Shown here: piece by piece, positions 45,884 to 55,169 of the stretch | Layout of the letters: each line of letters begins with the position of its first letter | Numbering within the stretch: position 1 is the first letter of the stretch | DNA from: Mycolicibacterium sp. P9-22 | GTDB lineage: Bacteria; Actinomycetota; Actinomycetes; Mycobacteriales; Mycobacteriaceae | Length of the DNA: 64,000 bases | Direction of reading: 5' to 3' | Assembly: GCF_008329585.1 (NCBI RefSeq) | Contig: NZ_NPKP01000001.1 | Location: 62,001-126,000, forward strand | Notes under the pieces: model-generated | The model's input: only the letters and a program-made list of their open reading frames with translations | Told to the model about the DNA's origin: nothing | Databases searched by the model: none | Position numbers and translations under genes: made by a program

Positions 45884-47182
45884 ATGCACCAGGACGACAT
45901 GATTCTGATCAGCGTCGATGACCACATCATCGAGCCGCCGGACATGTTCAAGAACCACCTGCCGGCGAAATACGTCGACGAGGCGCCGCGGTTGGTGCAC
46001 AACCCGGACGGTTCCGATACCTGGCAGTTCCGCGACACGGTGATCCCCAACGTGGCGCTCAACGCGGTGGCCGGCCGGCCCAAGGAGGAGTACGGCCTGG
46101 AGCCCACCGGACTCGATGAGATCCGCAAGGGCTGTTACGACGCCGCCGAGCGCGTCAAGGACATGAACGCCGGTGGCGTGCTCGCGACGATGAACTTCCC
46201 GTCGTTCCCGGGTTTCGCGGCGCGGCTGTTCGCCACCGAGGACGCCGAATTCTCGATGGCACTGGTGCAGGCCTACAACGACTGGCACATCGATGACTGG
46301 TGCGCGTCGCATCCGGGCCGGTTCATCCCGATGGCGATCCCGGCGATCTGGGATCCCGAGTTGTGCGCACAGGAGATCCGGCGGGTGTCGAAGAAGGGCG
46401 TGCACTCGCTGACGTTCACCGAGAACCCGTCGGCGCTGGGCTATCCGAGCTTTCACGACCTGGAGTACTGGAAGCCGCTGTGGGATGCGCTGGTGGACAC
46501 CGACACCGTGATGAACGTGCACATCGGATCCTCGGGCCGGCTGGCCATCACCGCCCCCGATGCGCCGATGGACGTGATGATCACCCTGCAGCCGATGAAC
46601 ATCGTGCAGGCCGCCGCCGATCTGCTGTGGTCGGCGCCCATCAAGGCCTACCCGGATCTGAAGATTGCCCTGAGTGAGGGTGGCACCGGGTGGATCCCGT
46701 ATTTCCTGGACCGGGTGGACCGCACCTACGAGATGCACTCGACCTGGACGCACCAGGACTTCGGTGGCAAGTTGCCCTCGGAGGTGTTCCGAGAGCACTT
46801 CATGACCTGCTTCATCTCCGATCCGGTCGGGGTGAAGAACAGGCACATGATCGGTGTGGACAACATCTGCTGGGAGATGGATTACCCGCATTCGGACTCG
46901 ATGTGGCCAGGGGCGCCCGAGGAGCTGCACGCGGTGTTCGACACCTACGACGTTCCCGACGACGAGATCAACAAGATCACCCACGAGAACGCGATGCGGC
47001 TGTACCACTTCGAGCCCTTCAAGGACGTCCCACGCGAGCAGGCCACCGTCGGCGCGCTGCGCAAACAGGCTGAGGGCCACGATATTTCGATTCAGGCGAC
47101 GAGCTCGCACGACAAACGCTCGGGCGCTGCGGTCGCAGACTTCACCGCCAACGCGCGCGCGGTGAGCGGCGTCCAAGACTAG
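45884..47182 (+). CDS. Amidohydrolase family 2 (TIM-barrel) metalloprotein
   Basis: Amidohydrolase-2 protein of 432 aa; ATG 45884 preferred (AAGGGACGGCCC before it) over ATG 45833. DDHIIEP gives the Asp/His pair, NVHIGSSG a His, and MDYPHSDSMW the late Asp. Related to the protein at 27772 but clearly divergent. Neighbouring acyl-CoA dehydrogenases and CoA-transferase suggest it opens or decarboxylates a ring-derived acid before beta-oxidation. Confidence 0.88.
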   Translation: MHQDDMILISVDDHIIEPPDMFKNHLPAKYVDEAPRLVHNPDGSDTWQFRDTVIPNVALNAVAGRPKEEYGLEPTGLDEIRKGCYDAAERVKDMNAGGVLATMNFPSFPGFAARLFATEDAEFSMALVQAYNDWHIDDWCASHPGRFIPMAIPAIWDPELCAQEIRRVSKKGVHSLTFTENPSALGYPSFHDLEYWKPLWDALVDTDTVMNVHIGSSGRLAITAPDAPMDVMITLQPMNIVQAAADLLWSAPIKAYPDLKIALSEGGTGWIPYFLDRVDRTYEMHSTWTHQDFGGKLPSEVFREHFMTCFISDPVGVKNRHMIGVDNICWEMDYPHSDSMWPGAPEELHAVFDTYDVPDDEINKITHENAMRLYHFEPFKDVPREQATVGALRKQAEGHDISIQATSSHDKRSGAAVADFTANARAVSGVQD

Positions 47183-47254
47183 ACAGAAGCGTATGCGCGG
47201 ACGGTGCAGGGACACCTGCGCCGTGCCGTCGCGTGCACGGACCGAGGAGAAACT

Positions 47255-48433
47255 GTGTCTGAGGGAATGAACTTCGAACTGACCGAGGATCAGCAACTGA
47301 TCCGTAAATCGGTGGCCGAGTTGGCGTCCAGGTTCGACGATCACTACTGGATGGAAAAAGACCAGGCGCACGAGTTCCCGACCGAGTTCTATGACGCCAT
47401 CGCTGCCGGCGGTTGGCTGGGTATGACCATCCCCGAGGCATACGGCGGGCACGGTCTGGGCATCACCGAGGCCACCATCCTTGCCGAGGAGGTGGCCCGC
47501 TCCGGTGGTGCCATGAACGCCGCCAGCGCCATCCACATGTCGATCTTCGGCATGCAGCCGGTGGTGGTCTTCGGGTCCGAGGAGATGAAGAAGGCGACGC
47601 TGCCCCGCATCGTCAACGGCGATCTGCACGTCTGTTTCGGGGTCACCGAACCCGGTGCCGGACTGGACACCTCGCGCATCACCACCTTCGCCAAGCGGGA
47701 CGGCGACCACTATGTGGTGAACGGTCGAAAGGTGTGGATCTCGAAGGCGCTGGAGTCGGAGAAGATCCTGCTGCTCACCCGGACCACGCCGCGGGACGAG
47801 GCCGCCAAGCCGACCGACGGCCTGACCCTGTTCCTCACCGACATCGACCGCGACCACGTCGACATCCGGCCGATCAAGAAGATGGGCCGCAACGCCGTCA
47901 GCTCCAACGAGGTGTTCATCGACGACCTGCGGATACCGGTCGAGGACCGCATCGGCGACGAGGGCAAGGGCTTCTCCTACATCCTGCACGGGCTCAACCC
48001 GGAGCGGATGCTGATCGCCGCCGAGGCGCTGGGCATCGGCCGGGTGGCGCTGGACCGGGCGGTGAAATACGCCAACGAGCGGGTGGTGTTCGACCGCCCG
48101 ATCGGCAAGAACCAGGGAATCCAGTTCCCGCTGGCCGACTCGCTGGCCCGCCTCGACGCCGCCGAACTGATCCTGCGCAAGGCCACCTGGCTGTATGACA
48201 ACGGGCAATCCTGCGGTCGCGAGGCCAACATGGCCAAGTACCTGTGCGCCGACGCCGGGTTCGACGCCGCGGACCGTGCGCTGCAGACCCATGGCGGGAT
48301 GGGTTACTCCGAGGAGTACAACATCTCCCGCTTCTTCCGGGAGTCCCGCCTGATGAAGATCGCCCCGGTCAGCCAGGAGATGATCCTGAACTTCCTGTCG
48401 GCCAATGTGCTCGGCCTGCCCAAGAGCTACTGA
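47255..48433 (+). CDS. Acyl-CoA dehydrogenase
   Basis: FAD enzyme of 392 aa, GTG 47255 after GAGGAGAAACT. FGVTEPGAGLDTSR (flavin loop), YVVNGRKVWISKAL, QTHGGMGYSEEYNISRFFRE. The normal YEGT position is IAPVSQ; instead Glu in LNPERMLIAAEALG is placed like the catalytic base of isovaleryl-CoA dehydrogenase. This suggests a branched or bulky acyl-CoA. A hairpin follows. Confidence 0.91.
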   Translation: MSEGMNFELTEDQQLIRKSVAELASRFDDHYWMEKDQAHEFPTEFYDAIAAGGWLGMTIPEAYGGHGLGITEATILAEEVARSGGAMNAASAIHMSIFGMQPVVVFGSEEMKKATLPRIVNGDLHVCFGVTEPGAGLDTSRITTFAKRDGDHYVVNGRKVWISKALESEKILLLTRTTPRDEAAKPTDGLTLFLTDIDRDHVDIRPIKKMGRNAVSSNEVFIDDLRIPVEDRIGDEGKGFSYILHGLNPERMLIAAEALGIGRVALDRAVKYANERVVFDRPIGKNQGIQFPLADSLARLDAAELILRKATWLYDNGQSCGREANMAKYLCADAGFDAADRALQTHGGMGYSEEYNISRFFRESRLMKIAPVSQEMILNFLSANVLGLPKSY

Positions 48434-48444
48434 CCTGAAGAGGC

Positions 48445-48507
48445 GCGTGAGGTTGCGGTTATCGTCATGTCCACTCGCACTTCGTCACGATAACGGCAAT
48501 CTCGCGT
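48445..48507. terminator. Imperfect hairpin after acyl-CoA dehydrogenase
   Basis: Arms 48445-48465 and 48487-48507 form 21 positions with one mismatch and three G-U pairs; the core GTTATCGT/ACGATAAC is perfect. It may reduce read-through into the CoA-transferase gene. Confidence 0.6.
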
Positions 48508-48529
48508 TCAGGCAGAGGGGATCATATTC

Positions 48530-49750
48530 ATGAGCACCACCGGGCCGGCATTGCCGTTGGCCGGCATCACCGTGATCGCGATGGAGCAGGCGGTGTCCGC
48601 GCCGATGTGCACCAGGGTGCTGGCCGACTTCGGCGCCCGGGTGATCAAGATCGAGAACCCCAAGGGCGGGGATTTCGCCCGTGACTACGACGATGTGGTG
48701 AACGGCATGGCCGCCCATTTCGTGTGGGCGAACCGCGGCAAGGAATCGGTGACCCTGAACCTGAAGTCGCCGGCCGGTATGGACGTGCTGCACCGGCTCC
48801 TCGCCGGCGCCGATGCCTTCGTGTCCAATCTCGCCCCCGGGGCCACCGCGCGTCTCGGGCTGGGCCCGGCGGACCTGCGGGCGAAACACCCGCAGGTGAT
48901 ACCGGTGGAGATCGACGGTTACGGGCCGGGCGGCCCGTTGTCGGAGAAGCGCGCGTATGACCTTCTGGTGCAGGCGGAGTCGGGATCGTGCGCGGCCACG
49001 GGCTACCCCGGGATGCCGGCCAAACCCGGTGCGCCGGTCGCCGATATCACCACCGGCCTCTACTCGGCGCTGTCGATCATGGCGCTGCTGCTGGGCCGGG
49101 CGCGCAACGGCGCGGCGGAGGCTGCCCCGGCGGTGGCGGTCAGCCTGTTCGACACCATGACCGACATCATGGGCTACCAGCTGACCTACACCCAGCACTC
49201 CGGCATCGATCAGGAACCCCTGGGCATGAGCTCGCCCGCGGTCGCGCCCTACGGTTCGTTCGGAACCCGCGACGGGCAGACCGTGGTGCTCGGCACCACC
49301 AATGACCGGGAATGGCAGCGGCTGGCCCGGGAGATCATCGAGCGGCCCGACTTGGCCGACGATCCGCGCTTCGCGACAAACCCGCAACGCTGCGCCAACC
49401 GGGCCGAGCTCAACGCCGCCATCGAATCATGGTGCACACAGCGTGATCTCGACGATATCCAGCGCATCGCCGATGCCGCCGGGATCGGCAACTCGCGCTA
49501 CAACAAACCCAGTGAGGTCATCGCGCACCCGCATCTGAAGGCACGTGACCGTTGGCGGCAGGTTGGCACACCCAAGGGAGAGATCGCCGCCCTGCTACCT
49601 CCGCCGGTGATCAGCGGTCTGGAGCTGGGAATGGCTGCGGTACCCGGACTGGGGGAGCACACCGACGATGTGTTGACCCAACTCGGTTACAGCGCCGAGG
49701 AACTGGCCGCGCTGCGCGGTGATGGCGCGATCGGACCGGTGTACACGTGA
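48530..49750 (+). CDS. Class III CoA-transferase (CaiB/BaiF family)
   Basis: CoA-transferase of 406 aa, full length. GITVIAMEQAVSAPMCTRVL, FGARVIKIENP, AYDLLVQAESG, and catalytic Asp in APVADITTGLYSALS. SSPAVAPYGSF follows as in enzymes acting on dicarboxylic or branched acids. The next gene overlaps by GTGA, starting a run hydratase-thiolase-dehydrogenase. Confidence 0.91.
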   Translation: MSTTGPALPLAGITVIAMEQAVSAPMCTRVLADFGARVIKIENPKGGDFARDYDDVVNGMAAHFVWANRGKESVTLNLKSPAGMDVLHRLLAGADAFVSNLAPGATARLGLGPADLRAKHPQVIPVEIDGYGPGGPLSEKRAYDLLVQAESGSCAATGYPGMPAKPGAPVADITTGLYSALSIMALLLGRARNGAAEAAPAVAVSLFDTMTDIMGYQLTYTQHSGIDQEPLGMSSPAVAPYGSFGTRDGQTVVLGTTNDREWQRLAREIIERPDLADDPRFATNPQRCANRAELNAAIESWCTQRDLDDIQRIADAAGIGNSRYNKPSEVIAHPHLKARDRWRQVGTPKGEIAALLPPPVISGLELGMAAVPGLGEHTDDVLTQLGYSAEELAALRGDGAIGPVYT

Positions 49751-50553
49751 GCTCGTTGTTGATCGACGACCGGGACGGGGTTCGCACGCTCACCCTGAAC
49801 CGGCCGCACCGCAAGAATGCCATCGACGTGGAGCTGTGGCACGCCCTGGCCGCGGCGCTCCGGGCGGTCGATACCGACGACTCGGTCCGCGCGGTGGTGC
49901 TGACCGGCGCCGGCGGCGCGTTCTGCTCCGGCGCCGATATCGGTACCGGCGAGAGGATTCATCCCCGCCGAAAGCTGCAGCGTCTCACCGATGTCGCGTT
50001 GGCGCTGCACAACCTGACGGTGCCGACCATTGCCAAGGTCGACGGCGTCGCGGTCGGAGCCGGTTGGAACCTGGCACTGGGCTGCGACCTGGTGGTGGCG
50101 ACCCCCGAATCGAGGTTCTGCCAGATCTTCGCCAAACGCGGGCTGTCGGTCGATCTCGGCGGCTCCTGGCTGCTGCCCAAACTCGTCGGTCTCCAGCAGG
50201 CCAAACGTCTTGTGCTGCTTGCCGATATGATCGACGCCGCCGAGGCGCACCAGCTCGGCCTGGTCACCTGGGTACAGGGCGCCGACGTGATCGACGCATT
50301 CGTCGACGGGCTGGCGCAACGGCTGGCCGACGGGCCGCCGTACGCCTTGTCGCAGAGCAAGGCACTGCTCAACGACGGTGCCACCGCCACCTTCGCCGAG
50401 GCACTGGGCAACGAGGCCCGTGCCCAGCCCGGCAATTTCGCCACCGCCGATTCGGGCGAGGCCTACGCGGCCTTCGCTGCGAAGCGCAATCCAGTGTTTT
50501 CCGGAGAGTGGGCGGTGCCCGCGTCTTCAGCAGTCGAGAAGGAGCAGAAGTAA
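49747..50553 (+). CDS. Enoyl-CoA hydratase
   Basis: Crotonase-family enzyme of 268 aa, GTGA overlap with the CoA-transferase. TGAGGAFCSGADIGTG oxyanion loop and VDGVAVGAGWNLALGCDLV second loop; KRGLSVDLGGSWLLPKLVG carries the normal Gly-rich stretch, with Asp at the usual second catalytic position. Belongs to a compact beta-oxidation set with the thiolase and dehydrogenase downstream. Confidence 0.9.
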   Translation: MSSLLIDDRDGVRTLTLNRPHRKNAIDVELWHALAAALRAVDTDDSVRAVVLTGAGGAFCSGADIGTGERIHPRRKLQRLTDVALALHNLTVPTIAKVDGVAVGAGWNLALGCDLVVATPESRFCQIFAKRGLSVDLGGSWLLPKLVGLQQAKRLVLLADMIDAAEAHQLGLVTWVQGADVIDAFVDGLAQRLADGPPYALSQSKALLNDGATATFAEALGNEARAQPGNFATADSGEAYAAFAAKRNPVFSGEWAVPASSAVEKEQK

Positions 50554-51698
50554 TGCGCGAGACCGTCATCGTCGGAGCCGTGCGTACACCCGTCGGGAAA
50601 CGCAATGGCGGCCTGTCCGACCAGCACGCCGCAGACCTGTCCGCGGTGGTACTCAAGGAACTCGTCGAACGCACCGGCGTCGATACCGCCCTCATCGACG
50701 ATGTGGTGTGGGGCTGCGTATCCCAGGTGGGCGATCAGTCCAGCAATATCGGGCGCTACGCGGTGCTGGCCGCGGGCTGGCCGGAGACCATCCCGGGCAC
50801 CACGGTCAACCGGGCCTGCGGGTCCAGCCAGCAGGCCCTGGACTTCGCGGTACAGGCCGTCATGTCCGGCCAGCAGGATGTGGTGGTCGCCGGTGGTGTC
50901 GAGGTGATGAGCCGGGTCCCGCTGGGTGCGGCGCGCGCCACCGGTCAGCCCTACGGCCCGAAAGTCTTTGCCCGCTATGACGATTTCTCCTTCAATCAGG
51001 GCATCTCTGCCGAGCTGATCTGCCAGAAGTGGGATCTTTCGCGGAGCCGGTGCGACGAGTACTCCGCGCAGTCGCATGAGCGCGCCGCCGCGGCGCAGGA
51101 CTCCGGGGCGTTCATCGACCAGATCGTGCCCGTCTTCACCGACGATGACGTCATCACCGAGGACGAGGGCATCCGGCGCGGCACCACGGTCGAGAAGCTG
51201 GCCGGGCTCAAACCCGCCTTCACCGACGACGGGGTCATCCACGCCGGTAACTCCTCGCAGATCTCCGACGGTGCGGCCGCCCTGCTGGTGATGACCGCCG
51301 ATCAGGCGCTCAACCTCGGGCTGACCCCGCTGGTGTACTACCGCGCAGGTGCGGTCACCGGAGCCGATCCGGTGTTGATGTTGACCGGGCCGATCCCGGC
51401 CACCGAGAAGGTGCTGCGCAAGGCCGGTGTCGGCATCGACGACGTCGGCGTGTTCGAGGTCAACGAGGCGTTCGCGCCGGTGCCGCTGGCGTGGCTGGCC
51501 GAAACCGGTGTCGACGAGGCGAAGCTCAACCCGCTGGGCGGGGCCATCTCACTCGGGCATCCGCTCGGCGCCTCCGGTGCGGTGCTGATGACCCGGATGA
51601 TCCATCACATGCGGGCCAACGGCATCCGTTACGGACTGCAGACCATGTGCGAGGGCGGCGGGACCGCCAACGCCACCCTGGTCGAGTACGTCTACTAG
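50553..51698 (+). CDS. Thiolase (acetyl-CoA acyltransferase)
   Basis: Complete thiolase of 381 aa; the ATG overlaps the previous TAA (TAATG), with GAAGGAGCAGAAG before it. Nucleophile Cys near 89 in NRACGSSQQ, GHPLGASGA with the catalytic His, and CEGGGTANA with the second Cys. Cleaves a 3-ketoacyl-CoA. The remnant at 9519 shares its N-terminal pattern but is not a direct copy. Confidence 0.94.
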   Translation: MRETVIVGAVRTPVGKRNGGLSDQHAADLSAVVLKELVERTGVDTALIDDVVWGCVSQVGDQSSNIGRYAVLAAGWPETIPGTTVNRACGSSQQALDFAVQAVMSGQQDVVVAGGVEVMSRVPLGAARATGQPYGPKVFARYDDFSFNQGISAELICQKWDLSRSRCDEYSAQSHERAAAAQDSGAFIDQIVPVFTDDDVITEDEGIRRGTTVEKLAGLKPAFTDDGVIHAGNSSQISDGAAALLVMTADQALNLGLTPLVYYRAGAVTGADPVLMLTGPIPATEKVLRKAGVGIDDVGVFEVNEAFAPVPLAWLAETGVDEAKLNPLGGAISLGHPLGASGAVLMTRMIHHMRANGIRYGLQTMCEGGGTANATLVEYVY

Positions 51699-51713
51699 TC
51701 GAAAGGGCGTCAC

Positions 51714-52862
51714 GTGCAACGCAATCTGTTCACCGAGGATCATGAGGCTTTCCGCGAACTCGCCCGCGATTTCGTGGAGAAGGAAGTGGTGCCGGCCTAC
51801 CCCGACTGGGAAAAGGGCGGCCGGATGCCGCGGGCGGTGTTCGAGAAGATGGGCAAGCTGGGCATGCTCGGCATGGCCATTCCCGAGGAGTACGGCGGCG
51901 GCGGAGCGCCGGACTACCGCTACAACGTGGTGTTGCAGGAGGAGGCGGCCCGCGCCCTGGTGACGCTGTCGACGGTGCGCACCCAGCTCGAGGTGATCCT
52001 GCCCTACTTCCTGCACTACGCGAACGAGGAGCAGCGTAAACGCTGGTTCCCGGGCCTGGCCGACGGAACCTTGCTCACCGCGGTGGCCATGACCGAACCC
52101 GGCACCGGATCCGATCTCGCAGGTATGCGCACCACCGCCGTGCGCGACGGCGACCACTGGATCGTCAACGGCGCCAAGACGTTCATCACCGGTGGCATGC
52201 AGGCCGACCTCGTCGTCGTCGTCGCCCGCACATCCACCGACCCCGACAACCGGCGCAAGGGACTCACCCTGCTCGTCGTCGAGGACGGGATGCCCGGATT
52301 CACCCGCGGGCGCGAGCTGGAGAAGATGGGCTGCAAGGTGCAGGACACTGCGGAGCTGTCGTTCGTCGACGTACGGGTACCCGCGGTCAATGTGCTCGGC
52401 GAGGTGGGGGAGGCGTTCAGCTATCTCGGTCACAACCTGGCCCAGGAGCGGCTGACGGTGGCGGTGGGTTCGGTGGCGCAGGCCCGATCGGCGATCGCCG
52501 CGGCCATCGACTACACCAAGGACCGCAAGGCCTTCGGCACGCCGGTCGCGTCGTTCCAGAACACCAAGTTCGAACTGGCCGCGTGTTCGACGGAGGTGGA
52601 GGCGGCCCAGGCCATGCTGGACCGGGCCGTGACGCTGCATGTCGACGGCGAGCTGTCCGCGCCGGACGCGGCGCGGGTGAAGCTGTTCTGCACCGAGATG
52701 CAGGCCCGGGTGATCGATCGCTGTCTGCAGTTGTTCGGCGGCTACGGCTACATGATGGAGTACCCGATCGCGCGGCTGTACACCGATGCCCGGGTGGCAC
52801 GCATCTATGCGGGCACCAGCGAGGTCATGAAGGTCATCATCGCCAAGTCCCTCGGCCTCTGA
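51714..52862 (+). CDS. Acyl-CoA dehydrogenase
   Basis: FAD enzyme of 382 aa from GTG 51714. AMTEPGTGSDLAGMRTTA, WIVNGAKTFITGG, DRKAFGTPVASFQNTKFELA, LFGGYGYMMEYPIARLYTDA and RIYAGTSEVMKVIIAK. The YEGT Glu is Ala; Glu in LAQERLTVAVG is in the IVD/LCAD-like catalytic position. Last gene of the operon, followed by a strong hairpin. Confidence 0.93.
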   Translation: MQRNLFTEDHEAFRELARDFVEKEVVPAYPDWEKGGRMPRAVFEKMGKLGMLGMAIPEEYGGGGAPDYRYNVVLQEEAARALVTLSTVRTQLEVILPYFLHYANEEQRKRWFPGLADGTLLTAVAMTEPGTGSDLAGMRTTAVRDGDHWIVNGAKTFITGGMQADLVVVVARTSTDPDNRRKGLTLLVVEDGMPGFTRGRELEKMGCKVQDTAELSFVDVRVPAVNVLGEVGEAFSYLGHNLAQERLTVAVGSVAQARSAIAAAIDYTKDRKAFGTPVASFQNTKFELAACSTEVEAAQAMLDRAVTLHVDGELSAPDAARVKLFCTEMQARVIDRCLQLFGGYGYMMEYPIARLYTDARVARIYAGTSEVMKVIIAKSLGL

Positions 52863-52866
52863 GGAC

Positions 52867-52909
52867 TTGCGCACATTCTGTGACGCTGAGCGTTACAGAA
52901 TGTGCGCAA
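52867..52909. terminator. Terminator hairpin, 20-bp stem
   Basis: Arms 52867-52886 and 52890-52909 pair over 20 bp with one G-U and a TGA loop, 4 bp after the dehydrogenase stop. No U-tract. Confidence 0.83.
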
Positions 52910-52989
52910 ATCGCATCGTCCAGGGCTCTGACCAGCGGCGTGACACCTGCCGCAAAATTTGTTAACTGAGACCCTTGTCACAAGCCCCA

Positions 52990-53021
52990 AACCAACCTAC
53001 TGTGTGTTCAGTTGGTTGGTT
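52990..53021. promoter_or_regulatory. Dyad AACCAACC-N16-GGTTGGTT before TetR gene
   Basis: Perfect 8-bp arms separated by 16 bp; overlapping shorter register AACCAAC-N14-GTTGGTT also exists. It ends about 20 bp before the regulator start and is the likely autoregulatory site. Confidence 0.68.
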
Positions 53022-53041
53022 CATCGGTGATGAGGAGCGCG

Positions 53042-53698
53042 GTGTCAGCGATATCTGCGGCGTCTGGGCCTCGGCCCTATGAGTCGCTCCTCGCCAAGGG
53101 AGAGGACCGTAAGCAGCGCATACTCGCTGCCGCAGAGAATCTCCTGGCGCGAAACGGCTGGCGCAACACCTCACTGGCCCAGATCGCCAGGGAGGCCGGG
53201 GTCAGTGCCGCCGGTCTGCTGCACCACTTCGAATCCAAGGAACAACTGCTGCACGCGGTCCTCGACGCCCGCGATTTCGACGACGACACCCATGCCGACC
53301 GCGGCGGCGATCTGATCGCCAACATCGGCCGGGTGGCCGAGCGCTTCCACCGCGCTCCCGAACTCGTCGGAACCTTCACCGTGCTGCTGGTGGAGAACAT
53401 CCAGCCCGACGCCCCGCTGCACGATCGGCTGGTGGCCCGGCAGCAGGCCGCCGTCGGGATCGTCGCCGACGCAATCCGGCGCGGGCAGGCCAGCGGCCGC
53501 TACCGCCCAGACTTCGACCCGGCCGCCAAGGCCGTGGAGATTCTCGCCTTCGTCAATGGAATGGAGACCGCATGGCTACTCGATCCATCAATCCCACTGG
53601 CGGCAGTGTTCAAGGGATACACGGAGTCGCTGGCCCGCGACTTCGCGCCGGTGACCGAAAAATCGTCAAGGGCAGCCACCGAGAGGAATTCGATATGA
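53042..53698 (+). CDS. TetR-family regulator
   Basis: TetR repressor, 218 aa from GTG 53042 (GAGGAG 4 nt before it; ATG 53030 is the alternative). DNA-binding region RKQRILAAAENLLARNGWRN and AAGLLHHFESKEQLLHAVLD. The ligand domain has ELVGTFTVLLVENIQPDAPLH. Transcribed with the next gene. It could control the upstream beta-oxidation operon or the divergent-looking genes to the right. Confidence 0.88.
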   Translation: MSAISAASGPRPYESLLAKGEDRKQRILAAAENLLARNGWRNTSLAQIAREAGVSAAGLLHHFESKEQLLHAVLDARDFDDDTHADRGGDLIANIGRVAERFHRAPELVGTFTVLLVENIQPDAPLHDRLVARQQAAVGIVADAIRRGQASGRYRPDFDPAAKAVEILAFVNGMETAWLLDPSIPLAAVFKGYTESLARDFAPVTEKSSRAATERNSI

Positions 53699-54198
53699 GG
53701 TACCGACTCGATGTGGTGGCACCCACCGTCGCCGAGGTGGTGCGCCACGCCGGTGGCTGGCTGGTCGACCGCGTGATGGCCGGCTGGGATGTCACGGTGT
53801 TGATCACCGGCGACGACGACATCCGTCCGCTGCAGATCCTCGGCGTGGACACCGGCGATCTGGAGACCGCGATGCAGCTGTGGGAGGAGCGCCCGCACCC
53901 GCAGACGGTGGCAGTGGCCGCCGGGCTGTTCGTCAGCGATGCACGGGTGCGCGAAGGTGTGCTCGGCGCCCTGGAGCAGGGCCTCACCGAGGTGACCCTG
54001 TGGGGCGACAGTTGGCCCGAAGAGCTGGACAGCACCGTCGGTTCGGTCGAGCACGAGTTGAGCGCGGCGGCGCGTGCCTTCAAGGCGCAGGCGCTGGCCG
54101 CCGCCGGTGACAGCGCTCCGTTCGGGCGCACCGAGGCCTTCCGGTGCGGTGTGATGTCGTGTCCTTCAGTGGCCGCGGACCTGGTGCCCGCCAGCTGA
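53695..54198 (+). CDS. Conserved protein of unknown function
   Basis: Protein of 167 aa, ATGA overlap with the TetR gene and GAGAGGAATTCGAT before the start. No family recognised. An alpha/beta pattern is visible (DVTVLITGDDDIRPLQILGVD, VAVAAGLFVSDARVREGV), and a Ser/Cys-containing tail ends it. Neither a signal peptide nor a membrane segment is seen. Its tight coupling suggests a role in the same response as the regulator. Confidence 0.7.
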   Translation: MRYRLDVVAPTVAEVVRHAGGWLVDRVMAGWDVTVLITGDDDIRPLQILGVDTGDLETAMQLWEERPHPQTVAVAAGLFVSDARVREGVLGALEQGLTEVTLWGDSWPEELDSTVGSVEHELSAAARAFKAQALAAAGDSAPFGRTEAFRCGVMSCPSVAADLVPAS

Positions 54199-54208
54199 AT
54201 TCGCCACT

Positions 54209-55156
54209 TCACAGGGCCAGTGTCGCCAGGAACTCCATCGTGCGGTCCCGTGACGCGCGGCGGGCTTCGGAGTTCGCGCCGAGCGGCACGATCCGGGCGG
54301 CCAGATCGGTGACACCCGCGTCCCGATAGCGCTGCAAACTCTGTAACACCGCCGCTTCGTCTCCGGCGGCCATGGTGTCACCCACGTCCCGGGCATCGCC
54401 GTGCTCCAGCAGCCGCAGGTAATTCGGTGACAGATGAGCATGACCCAGCACCTCGCTCGCATGGGCGCGGGCGTCATCGACATCGGCAGGCGCGCACAGC
54501 GTGACCGGGACGCCGGCCACCACGCGCGGTCGGCCCCGGCCCGCGGCCTCGGCGGCGGCGTTGATCCGGGGCGCCACATGCTCGCCGATCGCCCGTTCAT
54601 CCGCCATCCACAGAATCGTGCCGTCGGCGCGTTCCCCGGCAATCCGCAGCATGGTCGGACCCAACGCGGCCAGCAGCACCGGCACCGTCTGATCGGTGAC
54701 ATCCACCGGGCTGTGCACGGTGAAGGCGGCGTTGTCGACATCCACCGTGCCCGGACCGGAGCACCCGGCGAGCAGTACGTCGAGGTAATCGCGCATCAGC
54801 GCGACCGGCCGGTCATAGGACAAGCCCAACTGCCCCTTGATGATCCAGTCGTGAGACGGCCCGATGCCCAGCGTGAACCGGCCCGCGCAGGCGGCCTGGG
54901 TGGTGAGTGCCTGCTGGGCCAGGATGACCGGATGCCGCGTCTGGATCGGGACGACCGCGGTGCCCACTTCGATCCCGCGGGTCGCGGCGCCGACCAGTGC
55001 CACCGCGGTCAACGCGTCCAGATATCCGGGCACCTGTGGGAACCAGAACGAATGGAAGCCCGCCGACTCTGCCGCAGCGGCATCGGACAGCAGACCGGCC
55101 AGTCGGTCTGCGCGGGGGCGTTCCTTGTCCGAACCGACCATCAGTCCGATGCGCAC
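54209..55156 (-). CDS. LLM-class F420-dependent oxidoreductase
   Basis: Luciferase-like enzyme of 315 aa from GTG 55156 (ACAGGACCGCC before it). VRIGLMVGSDKERPRAD start, IEVGTAVVPIQTRHPV, LGIGPSHDWIIKGQLGLSY. Paralogue of the gene at 4075-5031, sharing GVPVTLC, SPNYLRLLEHGDAR and DAGVTDLA. Encoded 13 bp after the P450, so the two may act in sequence. Confidence 0.87.
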   Translation of the reverse strand: MRIGLMVGSDKERPRADRLAGLLSDAAAAESAGFHSFWFPQVPGYLDALTAVALVGAATRGIEVGTAVVPIQTRHPVILAQQALTTQAACAGRFTLGIGPSHDWIIKGQLGLSYDRPVALMRDYLDVLLAGCSGPGTVDVDNAAFTVHSPVDVTDQTVPVLLAALGPTMLRIAGERADGTILWMADERAIGEHVAPRINAAAEAAGRGRPRVVAGVPVTLCAPADVDDARAHASEVLGHAHLSPNYLRLLEHGDARDVGDTMAAGDEAAVLQSLQRYRDAGVTDLAARIVPLGANSEARRASRDRTMEFLATLAL

Positions 55157-55169
55157 GGCGGTCCTGTCC

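Noticed and set aside
45845..48292. 815-codon minus-strand open frame
   Set aside because: Antisense to the amidohydrolase and acyl-CoA dehydrogenase; composition typical of a shadow frame.
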